Shown here piece after piece: positions 24,501 to 36,963 of a DNA stretch of 64,000 bases (the stretch's first letter is position 1; every line of letters begins with the position of its first letter). The stretch covers positions 620,001-684,000 of the forward strand of contig NW_025954964.1 in NCBI RefSeq assembly GCF_022376445.1, written 5' to 3'. This DNA comes from Fomitopsis serialis. Its lineage: Eukaryota; Basidiomycota; Agaricomycetes; Polyporales; Fomitopsidaceae. A program made the position numbers and the translations under genes. The notes below the pieces were generated by a model. That model had not been told where the DNA came from, searched no databases, and worked only from the letters and a program-made list of their open reading frames with translations.

Positions 24501-24929
24501 CATCCCGTTAGGCGCGACGGCGTTGTCTCGCGCAGTCACTACGACGCCGGACCGACATACACCGTTGACCCGCCGAATTTCCAGGCAGGATACGACCATG
24601 CATCCGGGACGACGTCGACGAACGATTCACTTCCCCAGACGTCATCGTGGTCCGAAGACCATGGCGTACCTCTCCAAGAGCGTATTGCAGAACCAGAGTC
24701 ACGATCTGGTCTACTCGCACGCATGAGTGACAGTTGGCAGGCGGTTAGTAATGGTCGAAACAATCGCAAAGCTGATCGGTCGCCTCCGCGGTCAGTGCAG
24801 CGTGGTCGCGGTGCAATTTCCACTGGCAGAGGCCGTGGCAGGGGCATTTCAACAAAAAATGGTGTGAAAGAACGCTCTCTTCAGTCGCGACTGACTGGTG
24901 GCGAAGGACTGGGCGCACGCCTGTCGTGA
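21585..24929 (+). CDS. Low-complexity coiled-coil protein with Arg/Gly-rich tail
   Basis: An intronless open frame of up to 1114 codons. I do not recognise the family. The likelier start is the ATG at 21693 (MVFTLSGSQKVPGTPVRAPS). The 36 codons before it read like leader sequence. Layout from the first ATG: Ser/Thr/Pro-rich residues 50-250; a long Ala/Glu/Arg/Lys coiled coil about 260-520 with runs of Ala and Glu; a Ser/Gln-rich stretch; a region rich in Arg, Pro and Tyr (about 800-960); then RGRGAISTGRGRGRG near the end and the final SLQSRLTGGEGLGARLS. The tail pattern suggests RNA or nucleoprotein binding, but that is inference. Uninterrupted coding over 3.3 kb shows that the frameshifts seen in other genes are not uniform. 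Confidence 0.85.
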   Translation: MIVVVTTVHLLITSTSQTDLRKTYSISSTGRTAAFSMVFTLSGSQKVPGTPVRAPSVPTEQSPGTNYLAGFSFSRIGQEPSLLKRLSSADQDQELQYPSSRSSPSLPDEHAASAASSQTAPHGVPGSLLGVTLHNATPLREVTMARASVAPTTDDTTTSVAGSSSLSAHPISPTAPGGSSTHYPEFVQSHRVDTTHSSLAPAKAARLSITADASTASLRPSLPTSAGASASTPFQEAPRGVVAQEASPSDLIARISQVAVEKAEWSEMKTLLERYRREHEELLQRTEESARAYSREREQASKVSAVADTAFGKLETLLLRQEERLAAEQQQAESALADTQRVIADRQARESTEAEEASRAAEAERARKAHAEVEERRKAAEEEARRIAAEEAAKQRAAAEEIRKAEAQRQQAEQEIREAEEKRRVEGEQRRAAAAAAEAAEAAAEEERRKNYDIKRAEADEKKRVQLEAVRIEARQMQEKRPKPAKEELKARLEKEKREAASRSSSVSSSSTKPPANAERKQSANGSTLVNANAPVAVAQPPAISPSVAGLSTLPVKPVTTKAQRPVKLQTASNKGKESGKFASGAIVNQQAQLGGVLPSSGVANGTQAQQTNDSLPSNVQSRSELHTPKRVSQASVKAETVTPRIPHETPAQAGASAATSGPATTMQDESPSTSELPDRTAKALKAVQRSGQRGQGNSSSKRATPAGEAKQPAVKQEQSPDVGELPARSLNATTVPQSTGVGPHVHTNKLSSTGSLASNVIRPRPTASSSNPMHVRDTQHPSHSSPSLQTGTLPPSQSLTERLRVPEAYESQFQDHYEDPWVNTVESAEDHLHRRGEDVRDDRPSSRPAYDHYSPPRDVTPPLPQRISSREYDHYSPNPGRPPRREAYRKRLRSNENTWANDDERPPRRARISPPNDPPQRRRVTAPTPLEQPDWPSTNERDARWSPPPHPQARAQWQSDSLEPYDNGYAAHPVRRDGVVSRSHYDAGPTYTVDPPNFQAGYDHASGTTSTNDSLPQTSSWSEDHGVPLQERIAEPESRSGLLARMSDSWQAVSNGRNNRKADRSPPRSVQRGRGAISTGRGRGRGISTKNGVKERSLQSRLTGGEGLGARLS

Positions 24930-25286
24930 ATGTAAGTTGTACATATTGGTGAGCTCATCGTAGAGCACATCTGCAGTGCCAATGATACGTCCTAGAGTTC
25001 TCTGCTTGTTGACCTCGTTTAGACCTCTTGCTGTCGTTTCTATACTTCGTGTCCGCTGGCCTCTTTTTCCCTGTATTCATGCCCTCTCCTGTCTTTCCAA
25101 ACTGTTCTCCTGCGCAGTCTTATTCTATCCAACGCGATAATATATCCATGAAAATGGCGAAAAGGTGGTCCATACTCGTCCCAGCCGGATCTAGCCTGTG
25201 AGGAGCAGCTACGTAGAAGAACGTACAAGCCACGACGTAGTACAGAACCACAAAAACAGCGGTGCGTCAGTAGTCATACACTTCGC
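24930..25286. other. Convergent 3' intergenic region
   Basis: About 0.36 kb between the ends of the coiled-coil gene (+) and the BAR-protein gene (-). It should hold both 3' untranslated regions. Nothing else was recognised. Confidence 0.4.
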
Positions 25287-26593
25287 TCATTGCGCACCGC
25301 AGATGGTTAGCTCCCTCATTTCCTGAAGCACGCCCTCAACCTGATCGACGTGTTAGTGACAGAAGAGGACTGCGGAACAGAGAAACTCACCTGAGCATCA
25401 AGCTGACCAGCCGCGTAGTCGTCCCGGACGTTGTCTGCAAAATATCTGTGTCTGTGAGTCGAAGACCAACGATTATTCGCGGGAATAATACCTCTGAACG
25501 CCGCTCAGCTTCTCGTAGCCTTCCTCAGCGAATTTGCACTGCATCCTGATCATCGCTTCGAAGCTCGGGTCAAAGAACGGCACGCGAAGGTCGAGTAATT
25601 GGGGAAGTTCGGCGATGAGTTGGTCGTTGAGCATGTCGAACACCTCCTTCGCGTCATCGTGTTCCTGTTGAGCCTACAAGCGAGGGTGAATACGTAGGCA
25701 TGCAAGACTTTCTGAAATCTCATGGACGCACTCTGGGTAGCTTGGTCGGGTCTTCGCTGGGCTTGTTGATCAGCTTGTTCATCTTGCTACGGGAGGAATC
25801 ATAGTCGAGCATCTAGAACCGGCACGTTAGCAAAGGACAAGACCAGGGTCTGCAGGGCAACTGACCTTCTTGTTCCGTTTCGCAATGTGCTCGTTCACCA
25901 CGGGGAAGTACGCGTTCATCTTGCCGAGAGGCTCCATGATGGTCGTCCTGTACGGTGCATCCTGGGGCATCACATCAGCAACGGCGTATTAAGCACGGAG
26001 TGATCCTCGTACCAACTCTCTCCCCACGCCGGTGTCCAGATCGTCCACCGCACGTTTGTACGCGTGCGCCGCCATAGCACCCTCCGAGCTCATGTCTGCT
26101 GCGCCGTAGAAAACATCGATCGTGTCCGCGAGCCGCCCTTGCGCTGAGGTCATGGCTGCGTCGGCAGGATCGGTCAGCCCGACTGCGAAGCTCACGAGCG
26201 GGCGGGCACGCACCGCGCATGGCGTCCAAGTAGCCCTTGCTGTCCTTCTGCAATGATTGACATTCTTTCTCAAACCTACGTGATGACGCGTTTCAGGGAG
26301 TCTGAGACAGGAGTGGGTGGTGTGGGAGAACATACGACTTGTACTTGGTCTCTTCATCGGCGAAGTCTCTGTCGACCGTGCGTTCGATCTGACCGGTCTT
26401 CTGCAGGAGCTACAATCGGAGTGCGTCAGCACCGTAGCAGAGCAGACTGAAGCGGGTCTCGGATCTGATGGGGCTCCGGGAATGAGACGTACCGTCGTTC
26501 CTGCTCGATTGACTGACTTCTTGAATCTGTGGTGCGCCTGTCTGAGAGAGGGCCCACTGTCTGAGGAGAGGAGACATACCCTGACCAGCTCAT
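25287..26593 (-). CDS. hob3: BAR-domain protein Rvs161/Hob3
   Basis: Amphiphysin-like membrane-curvature protein acting in endocytosis and actin patch organisation. The start at 26593 gives MSWSGFKKSVNRAGTT, the standard N-terminus of the short (SH3-less) class, after joining exon 1 (MSWSG) to exon 2. Later exons give LLQKTGQIERTVDRDFADEE, SEGAMAAHAYKRAVDDLD, APYRTTIMEPLGKMNAYFP, IAKRNKK, FEAMIRMQCKFAEEGYEKL and the end LQEMRELTICGAQ. About nine exons with agreeing phases. Length is close to the usual 260 residues and no SH3 domain follows, which separates it from Rvs167. Complete, no frameshift. Confidence 0.94.
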
Positions 26594-27773
26594 CTTTGTC
26601 CCGATGTGTCGTGATAGAGGTCGTAAACTGCGTTGAGCCAGAGGAAGAAGTACACAGCGGTGTGTGCCAAGCAGTGCGCTCTCAGCCCTGAGCCGCAGCA
26701 GACGCTCGGCGTCGAGTCTCGAGTCTGTAAACACGTGATATGATGGAATGACCGCCCCGAGAGCGTCCCGATTCGGATCTTGCGCCACACCAACTCGACC
26801 TCAAAACTTGTTCACAACGCCAAACATCGCTTCAACCGAGCAAGTCTGGCACTGTCTCATTTGCGCAGGACAGATGACTCTGATATTTGGGTTTCAAAAA
26901 CATCATACTTAGTAATACACCGGCACGCCGGATGTACTGAACCGTTGTATGTAAGTACAGTACCTTGTCTTTTAGATGCCACCACGTATCTTACCGACAC
27001 GACGGCTCCGTAGACGGCGCAATTGATGAGTGGTCTCCATTCCCGACCATGGCGCATGAGCATCGTGTGCGCACAAATAGACAGAGAGGGATCGCTGTTT
27101 GTGGACGACTGGTGTCGCCCCGCATCAATCGCATCTGTTTAGTTACTGTTTAGGCATGCCCGATGAACGCCCGATGACAAGCTATCGTCAGAATGCAGTT
27201 CTACAGTACGCGCACGAGTGGACAATGCCAGCTGCCATCGTGTGTTGGAACAATGTTCTTAGCTGGATGCTGCGACGTGGTTATTCTCCAGATCATTGCC
27301 ATTGTCAATGTGGCGTCGTCAAATACAAACAAGCGGCAACACATTTAGCTGCCTGTCATGGCAGCAAACCGCATGAGGGCATTGTTGTTTCCCAATTGTT
27401 TCCGGGCGTTGCAACGAGACTGATACATGCGGCCAAACGGGGCGCTCTGCGCACCGGCTGCGGCTGCAGTGTTCAGGTTTCAATCAGCGTCTGATGCTGA
27501 CCCAGCGCAGTGTGAGGCCGATGCAGCGGCCGCTGGGAGGGAGGGCTGAATTTGGCGGGATGGGGGGAGGGTAAAACAGAGGACGCGACGAAACGGGCTT
27601 GAAGGAGAGGCTGAGCGCCTGCTGGGCGCCAAACCCCGCTCTGTTTGCCTCTTGCCATTTCGGGCACAAGGCGGGTGCGTGTGGGCGGTCTTCCTGTCAC
27701 TGAAGACCAGCTTGAGACCAGCCGTTGTCGCCGTTCCCCCATCTCCTCCTCCTTCTCCCCTCCATCGCCCCCC
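26594..27773. other. Intergenic region, 1.2 kb
   Basis: Lies between two divergently transcribed genes, so it holds both promoters. CT-rich tracts just before 27774 look like a fungal 5' leader. One frame (27099-27494) has clustered Cys and His but no support as a gene. Confidence 0.4.
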
Positions 27774-30700
27774 ATGCTCCAGCTAGCCCACGACGATCCC
27801 CACTCCCGCCCCCCATCAGCTCAGAATCCCTTTTCGTCGGTCGCATATCGGCGCGGCAGTGTCCCCGAGGTGCCCTCCGAGACCTCTGCATTCCATCTCT
27901 TCCACGACTTCTTCCCTCCTCGCGCCCCGCTCACTCCTCTCCACTGCCAGCCCACTCTCAGCATCCCCGCGGACGCTGACCATCAGATGTCCGCGTCCCC
28001 ACGCTCAGCCTTCCCTAGTTACGCTCACACCGACCCAGCACAGGAACGGGACCGCGCCGCAGATCACCTGCGCTACATTGGCCGTCCCATCCTGCCCACC
28101 CACAGTGTCCGTGATGGACTTGACCTCAGCTATTCATCGGCTAGAAGACGGTCGATCCCGAACCAGTACGCTCTCTGTTTTGTTCGCCGCTGATCATTCG
28201 CCAATCATTCGTAGTTGCAGCCCACACAACGGTGCTACCTCTCTCCGGCACCCTCCCGTGCACAACAGGCAATCCTCCAGGCGACCTAGTCACAGCGCCT
28301 CGTCTTCGGTGTCCTCGAATCGACGCACTTCGCTTCCCACCATCCACCTCCAGCCATCTCCTCACGCAACGACGCCACCCACCGAATCACATTCCCACCC
28401 GAATAGCGTCCTTGGTGGTCCTGACGATCTCTACTCTAACTTATCCTCCTTCACATTTGGCTCGGCACACACCAGTCGCTCTGACCACCTGGAAATGGTG
28501 AACCCGCTCGCTCCTTCGTCGGGTACCAGCAGCGCAGATCGAACGCCCCGGCCCTCTGTCTCAGGTCCAAGCTCTACCAGCACCCGTGCCAGCTCTGGCG
28601 TGCACCCGCGAACCCCTAAGGTAAGAGGGAGGGAGTTGGAAGACGAGGGCTCGAGGGCGGATGATGAGGACGAGGACGAAGCGGAGCAGCAGACACGGGC
28701 GAAGATGCGCGCAATGAATGACGGTACGCGACGGCCCTCGCTCCCGATGAACGTTCGTCCTCCCGCCACGTCGCGCTCGCCACGTCGTCCGTCTGTCTCT
28801 ACTGCTGCTCAACGACCTGACGCGAATCCAGTTGACCGAGGTCAGGAGAGTACGCCTGAAACCTCGGAAGCGGAAACAGAGGCTGGGGCGCACGATGAGG
28901 ATGGTGAACACGATGCCGAGGCTGATTTTGATACCGACGTCGAGATGGATTACCACCACGCAATTACCCCTGCATCGAGGGGCGCTGAAGCGTCGGACGC
29001 TGCATCGCAACATACTTTTGGTGGTGATTTCCGGGAGTACGTGTACAACTCCAGCTCGACAGGACACTTGGACGACAGGATGAGTATCTCTGGGGCATCG
29101 GAGGCTGGAGACGAGGTTCCCGAACTTCCCGTAGTCACACAAACCGAATACACCATTGATACGAATGGTAATGTGGCGGTGGTACAAGCACGGCGAGGCA
29201 GTATCCCATGGATGACGTCCGAAGCTGCCGAAGACCTTGCTTCCAGAGATCGGGAAGATAGCCTGGCGACTCTAACTGGATCCCCCATAGACCGCACGAA
29301 CAAAGACAAGCCGACATTTTCCGACCCTTTAGGCGTGCAAACTTCTCCGCAGGATCAGTTACAGCTACAGATAAATGGTCGCGCTCCAAACGGCTCATCC
29401 GATCCCTTCTCTGGTTTCAACGTGAACTATATCTTGGGTGGACGCCCGGACGAGCAAGACGAACGCCGTTCCTGGCATTCAGCGGGTTCCGCCTGGATGC
29501 AAGTCGACCCCCATTACGCGCCCCCTGTCCCGATGGACGGCGCAAGACCTTCGGCAGACTTCGAGGCGTTCGACTTCCAGGGCTGGGGTGCGCCTGTAAC
29601 TGGCGTCTCTGGAAGGCGTCCAAGCACGGTGACTGTCAGCAGTCTCGGTGAGGACGCGTTCATGCGTCATCTGCAGCGGTACGACCCCGTGTCGAACACG
29701 CGCGCGGTCGAGTGGACCTTCAAGCGGGAGAGCGCGGACAACACGTCGCAGGACGTGACGCCAGGGACGCGCTGGGTGCAGAGTTCTGCTAGAGCGATCG
29801 CACCGGGCACACAGGAAATATGGCGACAAGCGCACGTCGGGCGTTTCAAAGTAGATAAACTGCTGATGAGAGGTGCGTGCCCTTTCGTTTGTGACGGCCG
29901 ATCGGTGCATGGTTCTGACACGTGTTGCATGGCTTGTCAATAGCTGTCGACGATCAGTCAAAACCGCCCTCGCAGCGCGTCAACGTCCGTCACATTGTCG
30001 ATCCGTTCTCGCAAGGAAATGTGCTTGGCGGACCCATGGCAGTAGTGCACAAACATTCGCGCGCCATTGCGTTCTCCGTCTTCCGCAAGTACGATCTATT
30101 CAACCGTCGGCACTCGAAGTCGCGGGGCGGAAGCACGTCTATGCCCACGAGCTCGAGCATCCTGCTAGCGACGAAGCGAGTCCAGGAGCAGTACACAAGC
30201 ACACGCACTACCAGCCAGCTTAACTCGCATGGGCTTTTGAAGGAGGGTGATGGCCGCTCACGCCCGCCGACCGCGAGCAGTGTGAGCACGAACGAGAGCT
30301 CACGGTCGGGCAAGCCCGGTCGCAGGTATTCAAGTGACGCCATGGATCGCCACAATTCCAGCGGCAAGAAGGGCAAGGGCAAGGGCAAGGATTTCGCGTA
30401 TGATGTCCCAAGCAGCCCAGATCAGACCTCAAACACCGGCAGCAACACTGACGAAGAAGAGTCGGTGCGTTTCGCGAAAAATTATGCTTCATCGACATCT
30501 TCGAGTCCCTCTGCGCCTGCCTCACCAACGGTTGCTGAAACACACTATGCTTATTCGGTCGCGGATTCTGACTTCACGGCGGCTCGCTCGTCGGCGGGTC
30601 CTTCGTCCTCCAAGTTTGGGTCGCCTCCGCCGACAGCGTCGTCGGGGCGTATTGCCATTCGGGTGAACACATGGAGCATGGATGACGATGACGAGCACAC

Positions 30701-31757
30701 GCCACCGCGGACGTCGCATGCTGAGGCTTTTGCAACGCTCGACCAAAACAGTATCGAGTACTTCCGCGGTCGGACTGAACAGCGCACAGCGGATGACTCG
30801 CATTCCCGGAGTATCGCGGAGCGCTTGAGACGCAGACTACTTGGCCAGCATCCGGTCAAGGTCATGTCTAGGCCTCCCTCCGGTCCACCCACTGCCGTGC
30901 TCGACGGTAACTACACACCGCCCTGGATGACCATGGCGCCGCGGTCTCGAGTGGAGGAGCGCGACCGAGTCATCCAGAACTTGAACGAGTCGTTCAAGGA
31001 CGTCGGTTTGCTCCCGTCGTTCAAAACAAAGGGTAATGGGAGGAAGAAGGGCCATGGAAATGACGACAAGGTCAACATCTTCTCTCACGTCCCGCCAGAG
31101 TCTCTGCACATGCTCCTGCCCCTTTGGCCCGGCGAGACGGATCCGAGTTCCGTCACAGACGAAGACCCTTCGGCGTACAACATGCCCGTCGAGGAGCGCC
31201 AGTACCTCCTCGTCTACTACGTGCCTCAGCCTGAACGCACGGAGAAGAGCAAGAAGAAGCAGGAGAACAAGAAGCGATCGCGTTCTGGGTCTCGTGCCCA
31301 GCATCCATCCTCCGCCTCCTCCCACCCAAAGACCGTCATACTCAGCTCCTTCTCCGTCTGCGCCCGACTCATCTCGTACCACGACCTCCTTGGCACTGGG
31401 GTGAGGATACCCATCGACGGGCTGTCCATCACGGGTCCTATGGCTGAAGCCATCAGCGCCCTCCCGTCCGCCGCCATTCGTGAGTCGCGCCTGGAGACAC
31501 CCTGTGCCATCATCGGCGTGTGCAGCTCGCGCTACAAGGGTGTCGAGTTCCTCCCAGAGGGTCTGGCCAAGGTGGGGCTGGCGGTGTCGCAGCCATCATC
31601 AACCTCTGCGGGGGATCGCGTCATGCGCCCCCTCGAAGCGGAGGAAGAAGAGCTGATCTGGAGCCTCACTCCCATCGGTAGGGCCGCCGTCGAGATGGCG
31701 TGGTTGGGTTGTCTCGCCATGTCGAGCTTCGGGCCCGAGCCGTCACCTGCCAAATAG
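27774..31757 (+). CDS. Large Ser/Pro-rich protein, unknown function
   Basis: Three exons: 27774-28150, 28215-29872 and 29944-31757. The joins give in-phase RCSPHNGATS and LLMRAVDDQSKPP. Total about 1280 residues. I do not recognise the family. The N-terminal half is disordered and rich in Ser, Pro, Arg and His, with an acidic stretch (RADDEDEDEAEQQ). Around residues 690-760 there is a better conserved-looking segment (VRHIVDPFSQGNVLGGP, RAIAFSVFRKYDLFNRRHSK). The C-terminal 250 residues look folded (LHMLLPLWPGETD, EERQYLLVYYVP, LSSFSVCARLISYHDLLG, CAIIGVCSSRYKGVEFLPEG) and carry a basic insert (KKKQENKKRSRSGSR) that could be a nuclear signal. The intron at 28151 has an unusual GTCGAT donor. 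Uninterrupted otherwise. Confidence 0.85.
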
Positions 31758-32195
31758 CTGCTTATGATCCACATGCTGCTTGTTCAGTCCATGCCCTACG
31801 ATATCTACGCTGCCTTACTCAAGATCTCTCATGACTATCCATTCTACTTACCCTTTAGCATCTATCTCTTCGATACCCTAGGTCGTATACATTGCCTGGT
31901 CTAAGTAACCACTGTGTCAGTTAGCACCCTCATGGGTAAAGTAGAAACTGTATGAATATTAGTCTCCTTCGTGTCTTCTGCGCAATGCGACGTCTGTGTT
32001 TATAATTGGTTTCGTTCCTGATAGCCCGACTCGTGGTTGCGACGACATACAGCGTATGCTGCGACGTGCTCCGAAAATAATCACTGTGTATCTTAGACTT
32101 AGCAACTACCGCAGCAAAAACGATGGCTTCGAAGCAACCTGACTGAGACTGGGTATGATACAATGATGAGAAAATTCTACGTAACTGTCTATGCA
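31758..32195. other. Convergent 3' intergenic region
   Basis: About 0.44 kb between the ends of the Ser/Pro-rich gene (+) and the second F-box gene (-). AT-rich, as expected for 3' untranslated regions. No gene seen. Confidence 0.4.
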
Positions 32196-34411
32196 CTACA
32201 TAACGACAAGCCCAATGTCCTCTCGTCCAATGGATGGCAGCGTAGGCACGTAACCTGACGCTCGCCAGACGACGCCCCACATCGCCAGGAGCAGCAAGCC
32301 GAAGCAGAGCGCGAGCAACCGCGCCTCCTCGCCCGCCTGGCTCCGCTCAAGAAGCAGCTCGCCCACGCCCTTCTGGGTCACGTCCGGATGCCCACTCTGA
32401 CGGAGCTCGCAGACCCACCGCCTCGTCCACCCCCTGTGCGACCTGCGCCAGCCCGTCCCGACGCCGATGCCCAACAGCATCCCCGCGCTGACCATGTTCC
32501 GCCAGATCAGCCCCCCGCCCCCGCCGCCCGAAAGCACCGCGCGCCACTCGGCGACGTACAGGTTCACGGGCAGGCCGTGCATGTCGCAGAGGAGCTCGAA
32601 GGAGCCGGTCTCGAGGAGCGGGAGCGCGGGCGCGTGCGCGGCGATGTAGTTGATCGTGAAGCGGGCGAGGCGCGGGTTGGCGAGCGCGATGCGCGCGGCG
32701 CCGAGGTGCATCGCTTCTTCGCCGTGGAACTTGACGATCGTGAGGTTGAGCGAGCGGAGGCGGACGAGCTTCTTGACGGAGCGGGAGAACGAGTCCTGCG
32801 ATAGATAGGTGTAAGCCTCATTCATGGCGGTTCCAAGACAGAACCAACGTACAAGGTAGAAGGAGGGCTTGGTGGTGCAGGTGAGGTCTAGGTGGAGCAG
32901 TTGCGGGCACGACGCGACGATGGTGCGAAACACACCGTTGCTGTCGTACCCGCTATGCAGCGCGAACGTGATGGTCAGCGACGTCAACGCCGTGAGGTCC
33001 ATCAGCACGCGCGAGATGGAGAGCGGCGTGAGCTCCCTCAGCTGCATCGGCTCCGGGAGGCACACCCGCTTCAGTGTCTTCGACAGCGGCGTGTCACTCA
33101 GCGGGACGTGCTGAGCCCACTGTGCGCCCCAAAGCACCTGTGCATTTAGGTTCGCGTTTGGGCCTGCGCCTGCGCCTTGTCCACGGCTGATCAGCGCGCG
33201 GAGATGGTCGAGGGACCCGGTGAACTCCATCAGATGTGGGAGGGCGTCATCCTCGAGCTGCGCGAGCTCGAGGTGGTGGATGTCCGAGGGGGGAAGGATG
33301 TGCAGACCTTCGAGCGTAGGATGGCGCTCGAGGAAGTCGACGAAAGAGGGGATGCCCAAGCGATCATGCAGGGAAAAGTCCCCCGAGGCGATGTCCCCCA
33401 CGGTGAGGCTTCGCAGACACGGCCAGCGTGTTCTGTACAGTGGGACCACATCCGAAGACTCGAGTGAGGTTCCTGCGATCGCAAGGGACTCCAAGTACGG
33501 ACATCGCTGCACGAGCATGTCCCACAGGCGGGAGAAGACGGGCGCGCTTTCTGTGACGTGCCGGCATCTTAGCCTGAGCCAAGTTAGCTATATGCGCGAA
33601 GGATGGCTTACCACGCGAGGCGAGGTGCAGTTGGTGCGCGTAGAAGCCATCTTTGAAGATCAGCGAAAAGCCTTCGAGGCCGCTGAACTTAAATAGCTGT
33701 AGTCGAGGAGGATCTGAGTATCATCGACGATCCAGTCCATGACCATACGCACATGACTGGTGGGGCGAGGTAAGAAACACCCGAAGGTCGTGCCGATATG
33801 TCGTAGTTCCGGACATCTTGTGCGAGACCAGTCAACAGCGAGCGGTCGCCCCAGCACTCCAAAGCGCACCTACGCTGCAGCTCGGACCACATGCGGTCGT
33901 CCGGCAGCATGTCCTCCCCGTCCCACTCGAACACATGCAGGTCGCGCAGATGCACGGCAGCGGAAGCGACTATCCGCGAGATGTCGCCCGCGACGTCCCA
34001 CTCCTTCGTCTGCAGGCGGGGTCTCCACGACAGCTCTTTCTCGGGGCGGACGACGAGCTTGCGGACGTGCCGCGTGACGTACGGACACCGCTCGAGCATG
34101 CGCAGCGTGGCCTCACACTGGGCGGGGCCCTGCAGCTCGACGGCGCCATAGATCGCAGAGATGGTCTTCGCGTAGATGACGGACGACTGCAGAGTGACAT
34201 ATGAGCGACAGCGGGCCTAGCCGGACGGAGTAAGGGGATGACCTACAACGAGGCTGAGCTGGAGAACGCCAGACAACGTGTTGAGGTAGGACGTAATTTC
34301 GAAGAGGATGTCGGCCGGCAGCGCGTTGAGGCTCAGGCGGGTCGGCGAGGGGGTCTGTTGCCAACCCAGGAAACGGTGGACGGGATATAGTGCGGCGGAG
34401 ACATCTTGCAT
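32196..34411 (-). CDS. F-box/LRR-like protein with C-terminal hydrophobic segment
   Basis: Probable SCF substrate receptor of the Agaricomycete type. The start at 34411 gives MQDVSAALYPVHRFLGW, then an F-box (LNALPADILFEITSYLNTLSGVLQLSLV). The first exon joins to SSVIYAKTISAIYGAVEL and then through CPELRHIGTTFGCFLP to the long exon. The middle is LRR-like (CPYLESLAIAGTSL, CLRSLTVGDIAS, LTALTSLTITFALHSG, LLHLDLTC). The C-terminus is unusual: a Gly run (about 32515-32530), then a strongly hydrophobic stretch LLALCFGLLLLAMWGVVW some 25 residues before the end, which could be a tail anchor. The segment about 32790-32850 may contain a short intron read through in the open frame. Unrelated in sequence to the F-box gene at 19740 beyond the F-box itself. 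Confidence 0.82.
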
Positions 34412-34973
34412 AGTAGGCAGCGCAGGCGGTGCGGTGGGGGTGGGAGCTACGCTGGGTGTGGGCGGTGTAATGAGCTCGATGGCCCATTTGACTGATGCGG
34501 TCGTCCCGCACGGCGGAAATTCGGTCTGCAGTTGTCGCTCCCGAAAAAGCCGTCGCCTCGTACATACTCATATATCCTGTCTGGCAGCACCATTGCTTCT
34601 CTGTACAGAGTCTGTTCGTATGTAACACGTCGGATTAAGTACGCAATCAACGCATACCACTCGCCCACGTATTTCTTCCTACTCTGCTCATGGAGCGCAT
34701 TCTCGCCCATTTTGGTTGCATGTTTGCAGGATGCAGCGACTCCTCTCAAACAAGCTCTATACATGTGACTGGGCCTGCATTGACATCCGCGGGAAACCTC
34801 GACGACGGGGCTGGCATGGACACCCATCATGGGTCAAGATCAAAATAACACATATGATCGCGGCAGCTCTGAGTCCCAAAAGATACAGCAGTCGTCTAAT
34901 ACCTGCAGGTCGTAACGCGTCCGCGGTAGTCATCAATGTGCACGCCAAATCCAGCGCAGGGCAATGCAGTAAA
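34412..34973. other. Intergenic region, F-box gene / PRMT1
   Basis: About 0.56 kb between two minus-strand genes. It includes the promoter of the F-box gene and the PRMT1 3' end. No gene or RNA recognised. Confidence 0.4.
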
Positions 34974-36563
<1,590 letters not shown>

Positions 36564-36963
36564 TTTCTTCTATCGGCGGGAGTGTTTTCGTATGAACTGA
36601 GGTATGATGGATGTGACGGAGGCAAAGGAAAGCCGAGCAGCAGAAGGCCAGACGAGCACGACTGTAGACAATTGCGCGCTTGCGCCACAAAAGTCCTCGA
36701 AAGAAAATGCGCACCGGAGCCACGTGCAGGCCTCGATCGGATACAGCGCGTCGGGCGCACGTGACCGAGGCGCGCGACGCTGCGCGGGCGTCTATGCTCG
36801 GTGCGGGTGTCTGAGGCCGGGTCCCACAGCGGCGCAGCTCCGGAGCCGCGTTCGAGCCGCTCACAGCTGCGCGAGGCAGTGCTCCGCAGAGGCCCACCCA
36901 GTCAAGACCCGCCCTCGCTGCAGGCGGCGCAAAGCAACCCCTGTCTTCCCTCCACGAGTCACC
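36564..36963. promoter_or_regulatory. Divergent intergenic region, PRMT1 / BRI3-like gene
   Basis: About 0.4 kb between two starts facing away from each other. No specific element recognised. Confidence 0.35.

Noticed and set aside
27099..27494. Frame with clustered Cys and His (HCHCQCG ... HLAACHG), zinc-finger-like
   Set aside because: The spacing fits no known finger, there is no promoter or splice context, and codon use is not that of neighbouring genes.
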